The position numbers and the translations under genes are program-made. The notes under the pieces were generated by a model. That model saw only the letters and a list, made by a program, of their open reading frames with translations, searched no databases and had not been told where the DNA came from. A DNA stretch of 64,000 bases from Bacteroidales bacterium. Its GTDB lineage: Bacteria > Bacteroidota > Bacteroidia > Bacteroidales > UBA932. Shown here piece by piece: positions 17,851-26,684 of this stretch. Numbering within the stretch: the first letter of the stretch is position 1; each line of letters starts with the position of its first letter. The stretch covers positions 51,991 to 115,990 of the forward strand of contig JAKSJM010000002.1 of the NCBI GenBank assembly GCA_024398075.1, in the 5' to 3' direction.

Positions 17851-18338
17851 AAGTTCGTTTTAATGTATGTAGTGAATTCCATCGTCACCCCCGACTCCTC
17901 ATCGGTGACCATTGGTTCCACGGATACCTTCTCCCAGACTGTGGGGTCAATCTCAGGGAAGTATGCATCCGCATCCTCGATGGTGGTGTGGACGTGAGTG
18001 ACGTATAGTTTGTCCATGTCGTTCATAGCAGCCTTGTAGATAGATGCGCCACCTATCACAAAGCACCTCTCAGCGCCTTCTGCGGCAGCGTAAGCCTCTT
18101 CAAGCGACCTCACCACGGTGACTCCCTCGATAGGGCCAGAAGTCCTCGACAGCACTATGTTCTGCCTCTTGGGAAGCGGACGGCCGATGGAGAGGTATGT
18201 GGCACGCCCCATGATGACAGGGCAGCCAATGGTGGTCTTCTTGAAGAACTTGAGATCGGCAGGAAGATGCCAAGGCAAGTCGTTTCCCTTGCCTATCGCC
18301 ATATTATCCGCCACTGCTACTATGATGCACTTTTCCAT
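17808..18338 (-). CDS. folA: Dihydrofolate reductase
   Basis: 176 residues. Reduces dihydrofolate to tetrahydrofolate with NADPH, regenerating the cofactor consumed by ThyA encoded just upstream. The N-terminus reads MEKCIIVAVADNMAIGKGND, followed by LPWHLPADLKFFKKTTIG with the catalytic acidic residue in the expected helix, then VIMGRATYLSIGRPLPKRQN and CFVIGGASIYKAAM. Start at 18338, 5 nt after the thyA stop; the longer frame would overlap thyA. The C-terminus has an extra tail of about 15 residues formed by the 43-bp overlap with the NSS gene. Confidence 0.94.
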   Translation of the reverse strand: MEKCIIVAVADNMAIGKGNDLPWHLPADLKFFKKTTIGCPVIMGRATYLSIGRPLPKRQNIVLSRTSGPIEGVTVVRSLEEAYAAAEGAERCFVIGGASIYKAAMNDMDKLYVTHVHTTIEDADAYFPEIDPTVWEKVSVEPMVTDEESGVTMEFTTYIKTNLWNIQEKTSEDVSQ

Positions 18339-18343
18339 ATCGC

Positions 18344-19138
18344 TTACACTGCTACTGGCGCCTTGATGGCTGGCCATGGGTCATAATCCTCGAGAGTGAA
18401 GTCCTCGTACTTGAAGTCGAAGATGCTCTTCACCTCTGGATTCAACTTCATCTTAGGCAGGGCGCGAGGCTCCCTGGAGAGCTGTGTCTCCACCTGCTCG
18501 AAATGATTAAGATAGATATGGGTGTCGCCCGTCGTATGGATGAACTCGCCTGGCTGCAAGCCGCAGACCTGGGCGATCATCATGGTGAGAAGGGCGTATG
18601 ATGCTATATTGAATGGCACGCCGAGGAAGGTGTCCGCGCTACGCTGATACAGCTGGCAAGAAAGCTTGCCGTCTGCCACATAGAACTGGAAAAGGCAATG
18701 ACATGGTGGCAATGCCATCTTATCCACATCGCCTGGATTCCACGCGCAAACCAGCATTCTACGGCTGTCAGGATGGTTCTTGATCGTATCAATCACCTGC
18801 GAAAGCTGGTCTACACAGCGCCCATCGGCGGTCTCCCAGCTGCGCCACTGATGGCCGTATACTGGGCCCAGATCGCCATTTTCGTCTGCCCACTCGTCCC
18901 AGATGGTCACCTTGTGATCCTGGAGATACTTTACATTTGTGTCTCCAGCGATAAACCACAGGAGCTCATATATGATGGACTTGAGGTGCACCTTCTTCGT
19001 GGTGAGAAGAGGAAAGCCCTCGCTAAGGTCAAATCTCATCTGGTAGCCGAACACGCTCTTCGTGCCGACTCCAGTACGGTCTGTTTTCACGGCGCCGTTC
19101 TCATAGATGTGGCGCAAAAGATCCAGGTACTGCTTCAT
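18344..19138 (-). CDS. thyA: Thymidylate synthase
   Basis: 264 residues, the classic ThyA length. Converts dUMP to dTMP using methylene-tetrahydrofolate. Visible motifs: [19 protein letters not shown], the catalytic Cys in [32 protein letters not shown], and HIYLNHFEQ, with the C-terminal residues APVAV closing the active site. Followed by folA after 5 nt, the usual functional pair, and preceded by galM with a 3-nt gap. Confidence 0.96.
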   Translation of the reverse strand: MKQYLDLLRHIYENGAVKTDRTGVGTKSVFGYQMRFDLSEGFPLLTTKKVHLKSIIYELLWFIAGDTNVKYLQDHKVTIWDEWADENGDLGPVYGHQWRSWETADGRCVDQLSQVIDTIKNHPDSRRMLVCAWNPGDVDKMALPPCHCLFQFYVADGKLSCQLYQRSADTFLGVPFNIASYALLTMMIAQVCGLQPGEFIHTTGDTHIYLNHFEQVETQLSREPRALPKMKLNPEVKSIFDFKYEDFTLEDYDPWPAIKAPVAV

Positions 19139-19141
19139 AGT

Positions 19142-20191
19142 CTATTCTTCTACCTTGAATGCAAAGATGATGGCCTCTTCGAAGACCTCGCCTGGGCGAA
19201 GCACGGTGCTTGGATACTCAGGCTTGTTCGGAGAGTCTGGATAGTGCTGACACTCGATGGCCACGCCGTCGTAGTCGGCGTAGACATGGCCATTGTGGCC
19301 CTCTGCGCAGCCTGCAAGCCAGTTTCCGGTGTAGATCTGGACGCCTGGCTGCGTCGTGCAGACCTCGAGCACGCGACCGCTCTTCTCAGAGCGAAGGGTC
19401 GCTGCGGTCTGCAGCTGGCCAGGCTCGTAGCCGTCGATGACGAAGCAGCAGTCGTAGCCCTTGCCGTAGTTCAGCGCTGGGAAGTCTGCCTTGATGTCGC
19501 GTCCGAGAGGCTTCTCGTTCACGAAGTCCATAGGGGTGCCAGCCACAGGCTGAGAGTCACCCTCTGGGATGAGTGAATCCGATGTAGGGAGATACTCCGA
19601 CGCATTCAGCGTGAGAAGGTGGTTCAGCACGGTGCCGCTTCCCTCGCCGTCAAGGTTGAAGTAAGCATGGTTCGTGAGGTTCACCACGGTAGGTGCGTCA
19701 CACTCCGCAGTGAAGGTGAGGCGGAGCTCGCAGTCGTCGCTCCACTCATAGTGCGCGACTACCTTCAGCGCTCCTGGGTAGCCCATCTCGCCGTCCTCTG
19801 AGAAATACATGAACTCTACGGCTTCTCCATCCTCACGGCTCTCCCAGATACGGTTCTGGAAGCCATCAGGGCCACCATGAAGGTGGTTCGGACCATTGTT
19901 TATCGGAAGCTCATACTCCTTCTCGTCGAGGGTGAACTTACCGAGGGCTATACGGTTTGCATAGCGGCCTGGGCACTTTCCGAAGCATGGGCCATCACCC
20001 ATGTATGCGAGTGGGTCATCGTATCCGAGCACTACGTCGGCAAGGACTCCATCCTTGTCAGGGACATTGATAGAAACGATGCCGGCACCCAGCTCAGAGA
20101 GCACTACAGATGCGCCAGAGGCATTTGTGATGGTGTATTTGTGGATGGGTTTCCCGCACTGTGCGGTGCCCCAGAGTTCTTTCTTTATCAT
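19142..20191 (-). CDS. galM: Aldose 1-epimerase (galactose mutarotase)
   Basis: 349 residues. Interconverts alpha and beta anomers of galactose or glucose. Conserved segments: GRYANRIALGKFTLD, NNGPNHLHGG (substrate His), NLTNHAYFNL (catalytic His), and AIECQHYPDSPN with the catalytic Glu. No signal peptide, so cytosolic, in contrast to the second epimerase at 30601-31743, which is a lipoprotein. The ATG overlaps the stop of the upstream gene (ATGA). Being in a unit with thyA and folA rather than galE-galK is odd. Confidence 0.93.
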   Translation of the reverse strand: MIKKELWGTAQCGKPIHKYTITNASGASVVLSELGAGIVSINVPDKDGVLADVVLGYDDPLAYMGDGPCFGKCPGRYANRIALGKFTLDEKEYELPINNGPNHLHGGPDGFQNRIWESREDGEAVEFMYFSEDGEMGYPGALKVVAHYEWSDDCELRLTFTAECDAPTVVNLTNHAYFNLDGEGSGTVLNHLLTLNASEYLPTSDSLIPEGDSQPVAGTPMDFVNEKPLGRDIKADFPALNYGKGYDCCFVIDGYEPGQLQTAATLRSEKSGRVLEVCTTQPGVQIYTGNWLAGCAEGHNGHVYADYDGVAIECQHYPDSPNKPEYPSTVLRPGEVFEEAIIFAFKVEE

Positions 20192-21162
20192 TGGGCTGTA
20201 ACTAGATTATCAAGCATCTCAAGGACCTTCTCCTGAGGAGCGTCCTTCAATATCACATTTTTCTGCTCGTCGAGCACGTACAGGGACGGGATCGCCCTTA
20301 CATTGTATGTGAGATCCTGGCGGATGGTGAAGGTCGGGTCGTAACCATTGAACCAGGAAGTAGGATATGCCTCCTGATACTCCTTCCACTTGTCGATCTC
20401 CTCGTCGATGTAGACATTCACGATGGCGAGCTCCCCTCTCTCTATCATGTCCACAAGGTACATACGTGCCATTAGCGACTCTATGATCTCGCGGCAGGAT
20501 GGGCATCCGGGATTCGAGAAGAAGAGGATGGTAAGCGGCGCCTTCACGCTGTAGAGGGTGCGGGTGCGACCATCCATCTGCTTGAACACGAAGTCTGCGG
20601 CCTTGGTGCCGCGCTGGTTCAGGGCGCACATCTGTGCATCATGAAGATAGGCTCCCTTTCTGGAAGCAGGGATCAGCGAAGTGCCCGCAAGCTTTCTCGC
20701 ATATGCCCCGTAGATATCCTCGTCACGCACTGGAGAGTTCGGGTCATACAGGTACCTGTCCATAAGGTCGATGACTTTCTGTGTGGTGGTGGACAATGAA
20801 TCCGTGGCCTTGAAAGTCTCGAGCTTCGACACCAGGGTGACCACCGACTTGCGCGCCTCAGGGAGCGACGCCTGGCCGAGTATCGTGGTGTAGAGGCCAA
20901 CGGCCGACTCCAGCTCCTCGCCGCTGACACCGCTGAACACGAGGGTGTCGCTGTAGAGACCCGGCTTCAGGAATCCATCCCAGAAATGATCCAGGATATA
21001 GGCATGCCTCTCCTCCTGGGTGGAGCAGATGGTAGGTACCTGGACCTGAGGGAAAGGTCTCGTCTGAGACTCAGGCTTATGCGAAGAACCCGTCTGACGG
21101 CACGAGCCGCAGACGAGCACTATCGCTGAAATAAGTATGATCCGACGTACTAAACTATTCAT
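20188..21162 (-). CDS. Thioredoxin-fold lipoprotein (DUF5106-like N-terminal region plus CxxC domain)
   Basis: 324 residues. Lipoprotein signal ending at VLVCGSC. Residues about 40-190 are a helical region resembling DUF5106 domains (YILDHFWDGFLKPG); the C-terminal 140 residues form a thioredoxin-like domain with the redox motif NPGCPSCREI and the cis-Pro segment VRAIPSLYVLDE. Probably a periplasmic thiol-disulfide protein of the TlpA/AhpC type. The start at 21162 is chosen because its ATG overlaps the end of the Na/Pi transporter gene in an ATGAATAG arrangement and gives a compact signal peptide; the frame is open for 12 more codons upstream. Confidence 0.8.
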   Translation of the reverse strand: MNSLVRRIILISAIVLVCGSCRQTGSSHKPESQTRPFPQVQVPTICSTQEERHAYILDHFWDGFLKPGLYSDTLVFSGVSGEELESAVGLYTTILGQASLPEARKSVVTLVSKLETFKATDSLSTTTQKVIDLMDRYLYDPNSPVRDEDIYGAYARKLAGTSLIPASRKGAYLHDAQMCALNQRGTKAADFVFKQMDGRTRTLYSVKAPLTILFFSNPGCPSCREIIESLMARMYLVDMIERGELAIVNVYIDEEIDKWKEYQEAYPTSWFNGYDPTFTIRQDLTYNVRAIPSLYVLDEQKNVILKDAPQEKVLEMLDNLVTAQ

Positions 21163-22918
21163 CCACAAGTGCTTCCGAGATATTGATAATGAAATCACCT
21201 ATCTTCTCGAGCTCACCCACGATATCCATGTAGAAGACACCTACCTGGTAACGATAGTCAGGGTTATCAAGGTTTACAAGATGCTCCTCGCGGAGATAGT
21301 TTCTATACTCGTTGATGTTATACTCGGCTGTCTTTGCATTCGAGATGTCCTTGAGGTCAAACTCTGAAGACTTCAGGTTCTCCACCATCACGTCGTACGC
21401 CTTCTCCACGAGATCCATCATCTTGTTCAGCTTCTTGAGCATGTCTTCATCAAATGACTTTCCGTGGGCATAGGTACGCTTGAGCATACGGCCGATAGCC
21501 TCACCAGAATCTCCAAGGCTCTCCATCTCGCCGATGATCTTATAAAGCATCTTGATGCGGGCAGAGGTTGATGAACTTACATCACGCTTACCTACCTCAC
21601 CGAGGTAGTTTGCGATCTCGAGTTCTATCTTGTCGGTGATCTCCTCATACTTCACGAGCTTGTCGAGGATCTCATCGTACTTGTCAGAATTCCTCTCGTT
21701 CACTGCGCTTCTGATGTACTTGAAGCCCTGTGCGCAGATCTCACCGAAATGCACGAGCTCGTGACGAGCCTCGTTTATGCTGAGCTCTGCAGTACCCATA
21801 GGACCACCTGCGATATACTTGAGGCGGAACTCCTCCTTACCCTCCTTAGGTGAAGGAACCATCCACTTGACGATCTTCTCGAGCAATGGAATGAACCAGA
21901 TGAGGATACAGGTGTTGATGAGGTTGAACAAGGTATGGAGCACTGCGACGCAGTATGGAAGAGATCCTGCCATCTCACTGTTGTGGTCGATCATGGCCTG
22001 TGCACCCGCGCCGGCAGCATCGATCTGTGCCTGAGAGTAGATCGAGGTAGTCACAGGATTCATGAAGCCAAGGCTCTCCACGATGTTTCCGATGAGGTTA
22101 AGGAACGGATGGAAGAGGCAGAACACCCAGACTACTCCGAATACATTGAACAGCATGTGCGAGCGAGCTGTACGCTTCGCAGAGGCATTTGCCACTGATG
22201 CCGCGATGTTTGATGTGATGGTTGTACCAATGTTTTCGCCAAGCACCATCGCTGCGGCCAGTTCAAATGGGATCACGCCGAATGCCACGAACATCATGGT
22301 GAGCGACATGGTCGCTGCAGATGACTGGAGGCAGAGGGTCATGACGGCACCAATGACCATGAAAAGGAGGATGGAACCTACGCCGAACTGTGTGAGAGGA
22401 GCGAGGAAAACGCGGACAGCATCACTTGAGAGAAGAGGATAGGCGGTCTCCTTGAGGGTGCTGAGACCCAGGAAGAGGAGTGCGAATCCCATGAGGAACT
22501 CTCCGATGTTATGGTTCTTCGTACCCTTGAATGAGAGGAACAGGAATGCGAAGAACATCATAGGGATGGCTATCGCACCGAGGCTGAATGAGCCGTCAAA
22601 TGAAAGGGCGAAGAGCCAAGCCGTAACTGTCGTTCCGATGTTTGCACCCATGATGACTCCGATAGCATTTGCGAGGCCGAGAAGTCCGGCGTTCACAAAG
22701 CTCACGAGCATGAGTGTAGTGGCAGTCGAAGACTGCACGAGTGCTGTCACCACGATACCGGTGAGTACGCACTTAAATCTGTTTGAGGTCATCTTGGCAA
22801 GGAAAGATCTCATGGAATCTCCTGCCAGTTTCTGAAGTCCACCGCTCATCAGGGACATTCCGTAAAGGAACATGCCCAGGCAACCGAGCATCTTAAGGAC
22901 TGCGAACAAAGTCTGCAT
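21155..22918 (-). CDS. Na+/phosphate cotransporter with C-terminal PhoU-like domain
   Basis: 587 residues. The first 370 or so hold repeated membrane segments with the paired QSS motifs typical of NptA/NPT2-type transporters: TALVQSSTATTLMLVSFV and TLCLQSSAATMSLTMMFV, plus GANIGTTVTAW and GENIGTTITSN. The C-terminal 200 residues are helical and PhoU-like. It imports phosphate, or possibly exports it, using Na+. The start at 22918 (MQTLFAVLKMLG) opens into the first membrane helix. A minus-strand TAATTTTG box at 22953-22960 gives a leader of about 30 nt. First gene of the seven-gene leftward unit. Confidence 0.92.
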   Translation of the reverse strand: MQTLFAVLKMLGCLGMFLYGMSLMSGGLQKLAGDSMRSFLAKMTSNRFKCVLTGIVVTALVQSSTATTLMLVSFVNAGLLGLANAIGVIMGANIGTTVTAWLFALSFDGSFSLGAIAIPMMFFAFLFLSFKGTKNHNIGEFLMGFALLFLGLSTLKETAYPLLSSDAVRVFLAPLTQFGVGSILLFMVIGAVMTLCLQSSAATMSLTMMFVAFGVIPFELAAAMVLGENIGTTITSNIAASVANASAKRTARSHMLFNVFGVVWVFCLFHPFLNLIGNIVESLGFMNPVTTSIYSQAQIDAAGAGAQAMIDHNSEMAGSLPYCVAVLHTLFNLINTCILIWFIPLLEKIVKWMVPSPKEGKEEFRLKYIAGGPMGTAELSINEARHELVHFGEICAQGFKYIRSAVNERNSDKYDEILDKLVKYEEITDKIELEIANYLGEVGKRDVSSSTSARIKMLYKIIGEMESLGDSGEAIGRMLKRTYAHGKSFDEDMLKKLNKMMDLVEKAYDVMVENLKSSEFDLKDISNAKTAEYNINEYRNYLREEHLVNLDNPDYRYQVGVFYMDIVGELEKIGDFIINISEALVDE

Positions 22919-22952
22919 ATAAATTAGAATCAAAAATTCGCTCTAAGTTACA

Positions 22953-22960
22953 CAAAATTA
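22953..22960 (-). promoter_or_regulatory. -7 promoter box (TAATTTTG) for the Na/Pi-to-NSS unit
   Basis: Matches TAnnTTTG on the minus strand 34 nt before the ATG at 22918; the only evident promoter for the seven tightly packed genes down to 15094. Confidence 0.5.
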
Positions 22961-22961
22961 T

Positions 22962-22969
22962 TAGTTTTG
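22962..22969 (+). promoter_or_regulatory. -7 promoter box (TAGTTTTG) for the HExxH protein gene
   Basis: Matches TAnnTTTG and ends 7 nt before the ATG at 22977; predicts a leaderless or near-leaderless transcript. Confidence 0.55.
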
Positions 22970-22976
22970 TAATATA

Positions 22977-25900
22977 ATGAGCCTTAGAAGAATCATCATA
23001 ACTATAGCTTCAGCTATAATTGCCATCTCTGCACATGCCCAAATATACACCTCAGGAAACAATCCTTGGGGAAAGAAGTGGTATCAGGTAGAGACGAATA
23101 ACTATAGGATAGTATATCCGGAAGGACTTGATTCATTGGCCGTTGAGTATGGAAAATCACTGGAAAAATATAAAGTTTCCGTCGGCAGGAGCATAGGCTA
23201 TTGCCCGAATCAGTCATATCGCTCGAAGATGCCCGTGATCCTGGAAGGATTCAGGGCAGATGCCAATGGTTCCGTGATCTGGACACCACGAAGGATGCTG
23301 CTCTACACTGGAGCGGAGGGCGTGAACCCAGACCCTATGCCATGGATAGACCAGCTCACCATCCACGAGTCGCGCCATGTGGCGCAGCTGCAGTTCACGC
23401 ACGACGGTCACTACAGATGGATGCATATTCTCAGCGGCGAGCTGATAGCTGGCGGCCTTTCCGGTCTCTACGGCGGGCGCATGTTCTTCGAGGGAGACGC
23501 AGTGGTCGCAGAGACCGGCCTCACGAAGTTCGGCCGCGGCCGCAGCGCCGATTTCCTGGAGAGCTACAGGGTAGCATTGGACCACGGGGACTGGAGAGAC
23601 TGGTATAGATGGAGATACGGCTCCATACGCACATATACCCCGGACATCTACAAGACAGGCTACGTCACCTACGCCGGAGCAAGGTATGTCCATGACGACG
23701 CCCTCGTGGTGAAAACCTACTACGACATGCTCATGGACTGCAAATGGCCATTCCCTATCCACCATTTCGGAAGGTCACTAAGAAAGACTATTGGCATAGG
23801 AGGAAATCAGACCTTCAAGATGACAGAGGAAGCACTACAGGACATCTGGGAGGCGAACGAGCAGCAGAGGGGGCCATTTGCGAAGGACTCCACCATCACC
23901 GCTCCGATGAGATGGCACACCGAATACAATGGTACCGCTGTCGCAGGACATAACATCTACGCCATCAAAAGTGGCTATGCCATTTCGCCACGACTGGTCA
24001 TGATAGCCCCACACGGCGAAGAGCAGACCGTGTGCGCATTCTCCCCTGTCACGAGCTCATTGAACTACTCAGATAGCCTCGGAAGGCTATACTGGAGCGA
24101 GGTGGTAGGTGACCCACGATGGGAGATGAAAAGCACATCGAGGGTGCGCTATCTCGACCCTGTGAGCGGGAGAAAAGTAAGCATTACACATAGCGGAAGG
24201 TTCTATAACCCAAGCCCTTACGGGCGTCTTATCAGCGTCACGGAATATCCTTTCGAGGGAGGTTCAGCAGTCTGCATCATGGACGGCGACGACGGCACCA
24301 TCAAGCAGCGCATCGCCGCGCCTGACTCCCTCCAGATAGTGGAGACGGCGGCGCTCGGAGAGCACCTCTATGCGAGCGGCATCACCCCTTCGGGCTTCGG
24401 CATCTTCTGCGTGGACGAAGGCTTCCGTACCGTCGTGAAGCCGCTCTCCGTAAAGATCAGAAAACTTCGCTCTCGTGAAGGGAAACTCTACTACACGAGC
24501 GACCTCAACGGAGCTCGCGAAGTGTATTCAGTCACCGAAGATGGAGAGGTCACTCAGGTGACAAACACCATCTACGGCGTGTCGGATTTCGCTTTCTCAG
24601 ATGGCCAGGAGGGCATCATCTACTCTTCTCTCGATGCCGACGGGCGCATGATAAGGCATGGCGAGATGGTATCAAAAGAGCCTTCTGAGCTTTGGGAGCA
24701 TCCTTTCGCCACCAAGCTCAGCGAGCAGGAGGCGCAGCTCGCAGGAGCGCAGCCGCAGGAGCCGGACACGACAGTGTCGGCGCCTGTCCGCTACCGCATG
24801 CCACTACATGCCCTGAAGGTGCACTCGTGGCTGCCTGTCTATGTCGACTATGACTTCGTGGAAAATGTCTCCCTGGACCAGATATACACATCCATCATGC
24901 CTGGCGCGACGCTCATGTTCCAGAACGACCTTGAGAGCGTCTTCGGTATGGCGGGAGTGTCATACATGCCAGACAGCTACTCGGGCAAATGGAGACCTGC
25001 AGGGCATCTGAATGCCATTTTCAGAGGTCTGTACCCTGTGATCGAGACATCTTTCGACATAGGTGAAAGAAACGCTTTCAGCTACAGATATTTCAGCATC
25101 AAGACCCCTACCAGAAGAGGCTACAAGATAGAGGGACATCAGGACGAGAGGGTGGCCGTGAATGGCACGGTCAAGACCTACATCCCACTCACATTCTCCT
25201 CCGGAGGCTGGTATAGGGGCATCACGCCGCAGCTCTCATTCAGTATGTCCAATGATGCCTTCCTTACGAGCACATTGGTCCTCAACGGACATAGGACCAT
25301 CGGCCCGGGAGGCGAGGTTACATTCCTTGAGGAGGTCAAGCCGGGAGATGTGAAATACCTTAGCCGCTTCGTGGCGAGCCTTCGCGGCTATACGATGCGA
25401 AGCACCCCGAAGGCGGGCGTCTACCCTGAATGGGGCATAGGCGCCGAAGTGGGCCGTGGCGGACGTATCGGACTGGGAGATTTCTACTCCCACGGCACCT
25501 ACGGCTATGTGTATGGCTACCTGCCCGGATTCCTGCCTTCGCACGGAATCAGGCTCTCCGCCATCGCACAGCAGCTGGATACGGATGCATTGGTAAACAG
25601 CGGCTATGTATCCTTCATGCCAAGAGGTTTTGAGTCCTCAGCCGCCTCGAGCCTCATCACCGGAAGCACGCCGTCGCAGCTTCGCATCACCAGCGACTAC
25701 AAGGCCACTGCCGGGCCTATGGACGTGTCACTGCTGAGCCCATACATCTACATCAGGAACCTCGAGCTGGGTGTGCATTATGACTACACCTCATTCAGCG
25801 GCGGCACCTCGACGGCGAAGGGAGCCCTGAACAAGGGCAGCCTCTACAGCGCCGGTTTCAGCGCAGCGGCTCACATCATGCAGATCGTGGGCATGTCGCT

Positions 25901-26024
25901 CGACTGCACCATAGGCGTGGAGTGCTCCTACAACGGAGGCTCCGCCTTCCCTATCCTTCAGCAGAAGGAACTAATAGACAATCACTTCCACATAGGATTA
26001 ATCTTTAAGACAGACATTAGATAG
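22977..26024 (+). CDS. Large secreted protein with HExxH metallopeptidase motif and probable C-terminal beta-barrel
   Basis: 1015 residues. A signal peptide ending ISAHAQ points to export. At residues 130-134 there is an HESRH zinc-type motif preceded by IDQLTIHES, with candidate third ligand Glu in MFFEGDAVVAET about 40 residues on, an arrangement like M1/gluzincin peptidases. Residues about 320-600 have short repeated beta segments suggestive of a propeller. The last 370 residues are rich in alternating aromatic strands (FSYRYFSIKTPTRRGYKIEG, HFHIGLIFKTDIR) typical of an outer-membrane barrel. I know no experimentally named homologue. Followed by a CpXC gene after 3 nt. Confidence 0.7.
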   Translation: MSLRRIIITIASAIIAISAHAQIYTSGNNPWGKKWYQVETNNYRIVYPEGLDSLAVEYGKSLEKYKVSVGRSIGYCPNQSYRSKMPVILEGFRADANGSVIWTPRRMLLYTGAEGVNPDPMPWIDQLTIHESRHVAQLQFTHDGHYRWMHILSGELIAGGLSGLYGGRMFFEGDAVVAETGLTKFGRGRSADFLESYRVALDHGDWRDWYRWRYGSIRTYTPDIYKTGYVTYAGARYVHDDALVVKTYYDMLMDCKWPFPIHHFGRSLRKTIGIGGNQTFKMTEEALQDIWEANEQQRGPFAKDSTITAPMRWHTEYNGTAVAGHNIYAIKSGYAISPRLVMIAPHGEEQTVCAFSPVTSSLNYSDSLGRLYWSEVVGDPRWEMKSTSRVRYLDPVSGRKVSITHSGRFYNPSPYGRLISVTEYPFEGGSAVCIMDGDDGTIKQRIAAPDSLQIVETAALGEHLYASGITPSGFGIFCVDEGFRTVVKPLSVKIRKLRSREGKLYYTSDLNGAREVYSVTEDGEVTQVTNTIYGVSDFAFSDGQEGIIYSSLDADGRMIRHGEMVSKEPSELWEHPFATKLSEQEAQLAGAQPQEPDTTVSAPVRYRMPLHALKVHSWLPVYVDYDFVENVSLDQIYTSIMPGATLMFQNDLESVFGMAGVSYMPDSYSGKWRPAGHLNAIFRGLYPVIETSFDIGERNAFSYRYFSIKTPTRRGYKIEGHQDERVAVNGTVKTYIPLTFSSGGWYRGITPQLSFSMSNDAFLTSTLVLNGHRTIGPGGEVTFLEEVKPGDVKYLSRFVASLRGYTMRSTPKAGVYPEWGIGAEVGRGGRIGLGDFYSHGTYGYVYGYLPGFLPSHGIRLSAIAQQLDTDALVNSGYVSFMPRGFESSAASSLITGSTPSQLRITSDYKATAGPMDVSLLSPYIYIRNLELGVHYDYTSFSGGTSTAKGALNKGSLYSAGFSAAAHIMQIVGMSLDCTIGVECSYNGGSAFPILQQKELIDNHFHIGLIFKTDIR

Positions 26025-26027
26025 CAT

Positions 26028-26681
26028 ATGGCACTTTCATCATCAGTACCCGTAATATGTAGACACTGTGGTGGTACCCACGATATACACATCTATAGCA
26101 GCATCAATGTTTCCGAGTCCCCAGAACTGCGTGAAAAAGTCATGGACGGAAGCATCTTCTCCTGGGAATGCCCCAGCTGCGCGAAGACAAACTACATCCG
26201 CTACCAGACCCTCTACCACGACCCAGACCAGAAGGTCATGGTCTGGCTCACCCAGGGCGACCTTGAGCTCGAGGCCAAGGCCGCAGCCATAGCCCAGATG
26301 GAAGAGATGAAGGCGTACACGCTTCGCTTCGTGGACGAGCCTGGCGAGTTCATCGAGAAGGCGAAGATCTTCAGCGCCGGTCTCGACGACGTGGTGATGG
26401 AGATGTGCAAGTACGTCACCAAGATGGAGCTTGGCGAGAAGGAGCCTGCCAAGGCGGAGGCGCTCATGAACGCCGCCTTCAAGTTCCTGAAGATGGAGGG
26501 TGCCGACAACGAGATCACCCTCGCCTACCCTATGGACGGCCAGATGCAGATGGTCGTGATAGGGTTCAATGTCTACGAGGACTGCCGTGGCATCGTGCAG
26601 CGCAACCCTCACATGCGCGAAGCCGCCACAGGCTTCTGCCATATAGACGCAAACTGGTTATCAAAATACATAAGTCAATAA
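26028..26681 (+). CDS. CpXC-domain protein
   Basis: 217 residues, cytosolic by absence of a signal. The N-terminal 70 residues match the CpXC domain: a zinc-ribbon-like arrangement of CRHCGG and WECPSCAKTN Cys pairs separated by SINVSESPELREKVMDGSIF. The C-terminal part is helical without a recognised motif. The role of CpXC proteins is unknown. It lies 3 nt after the HExxH protein gene and 3 nt before the next, forming a small rightward unit. Confidence 0.8.
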   Translation: MALSSSVPVICRHCGGTHDIHIYSSINVSESPELREKVMDGSIFSWECPSCAKTNYIRYQTLYHDPDQKVMVWLTQGDLELEAKAAAIAQMEEMKAYTLRFVDEPGEFIEKAKIFSAGLDDVVMEMCKYVTKMELGEKEPAKAEALMNAAFKFLKMEGADNEITLAYPMDGQMQMVVIGFNVYEDCRGIVQRNPHMREAATGFCHIDANWLSKYISQ

Positions 26682-26684
26682 GCC

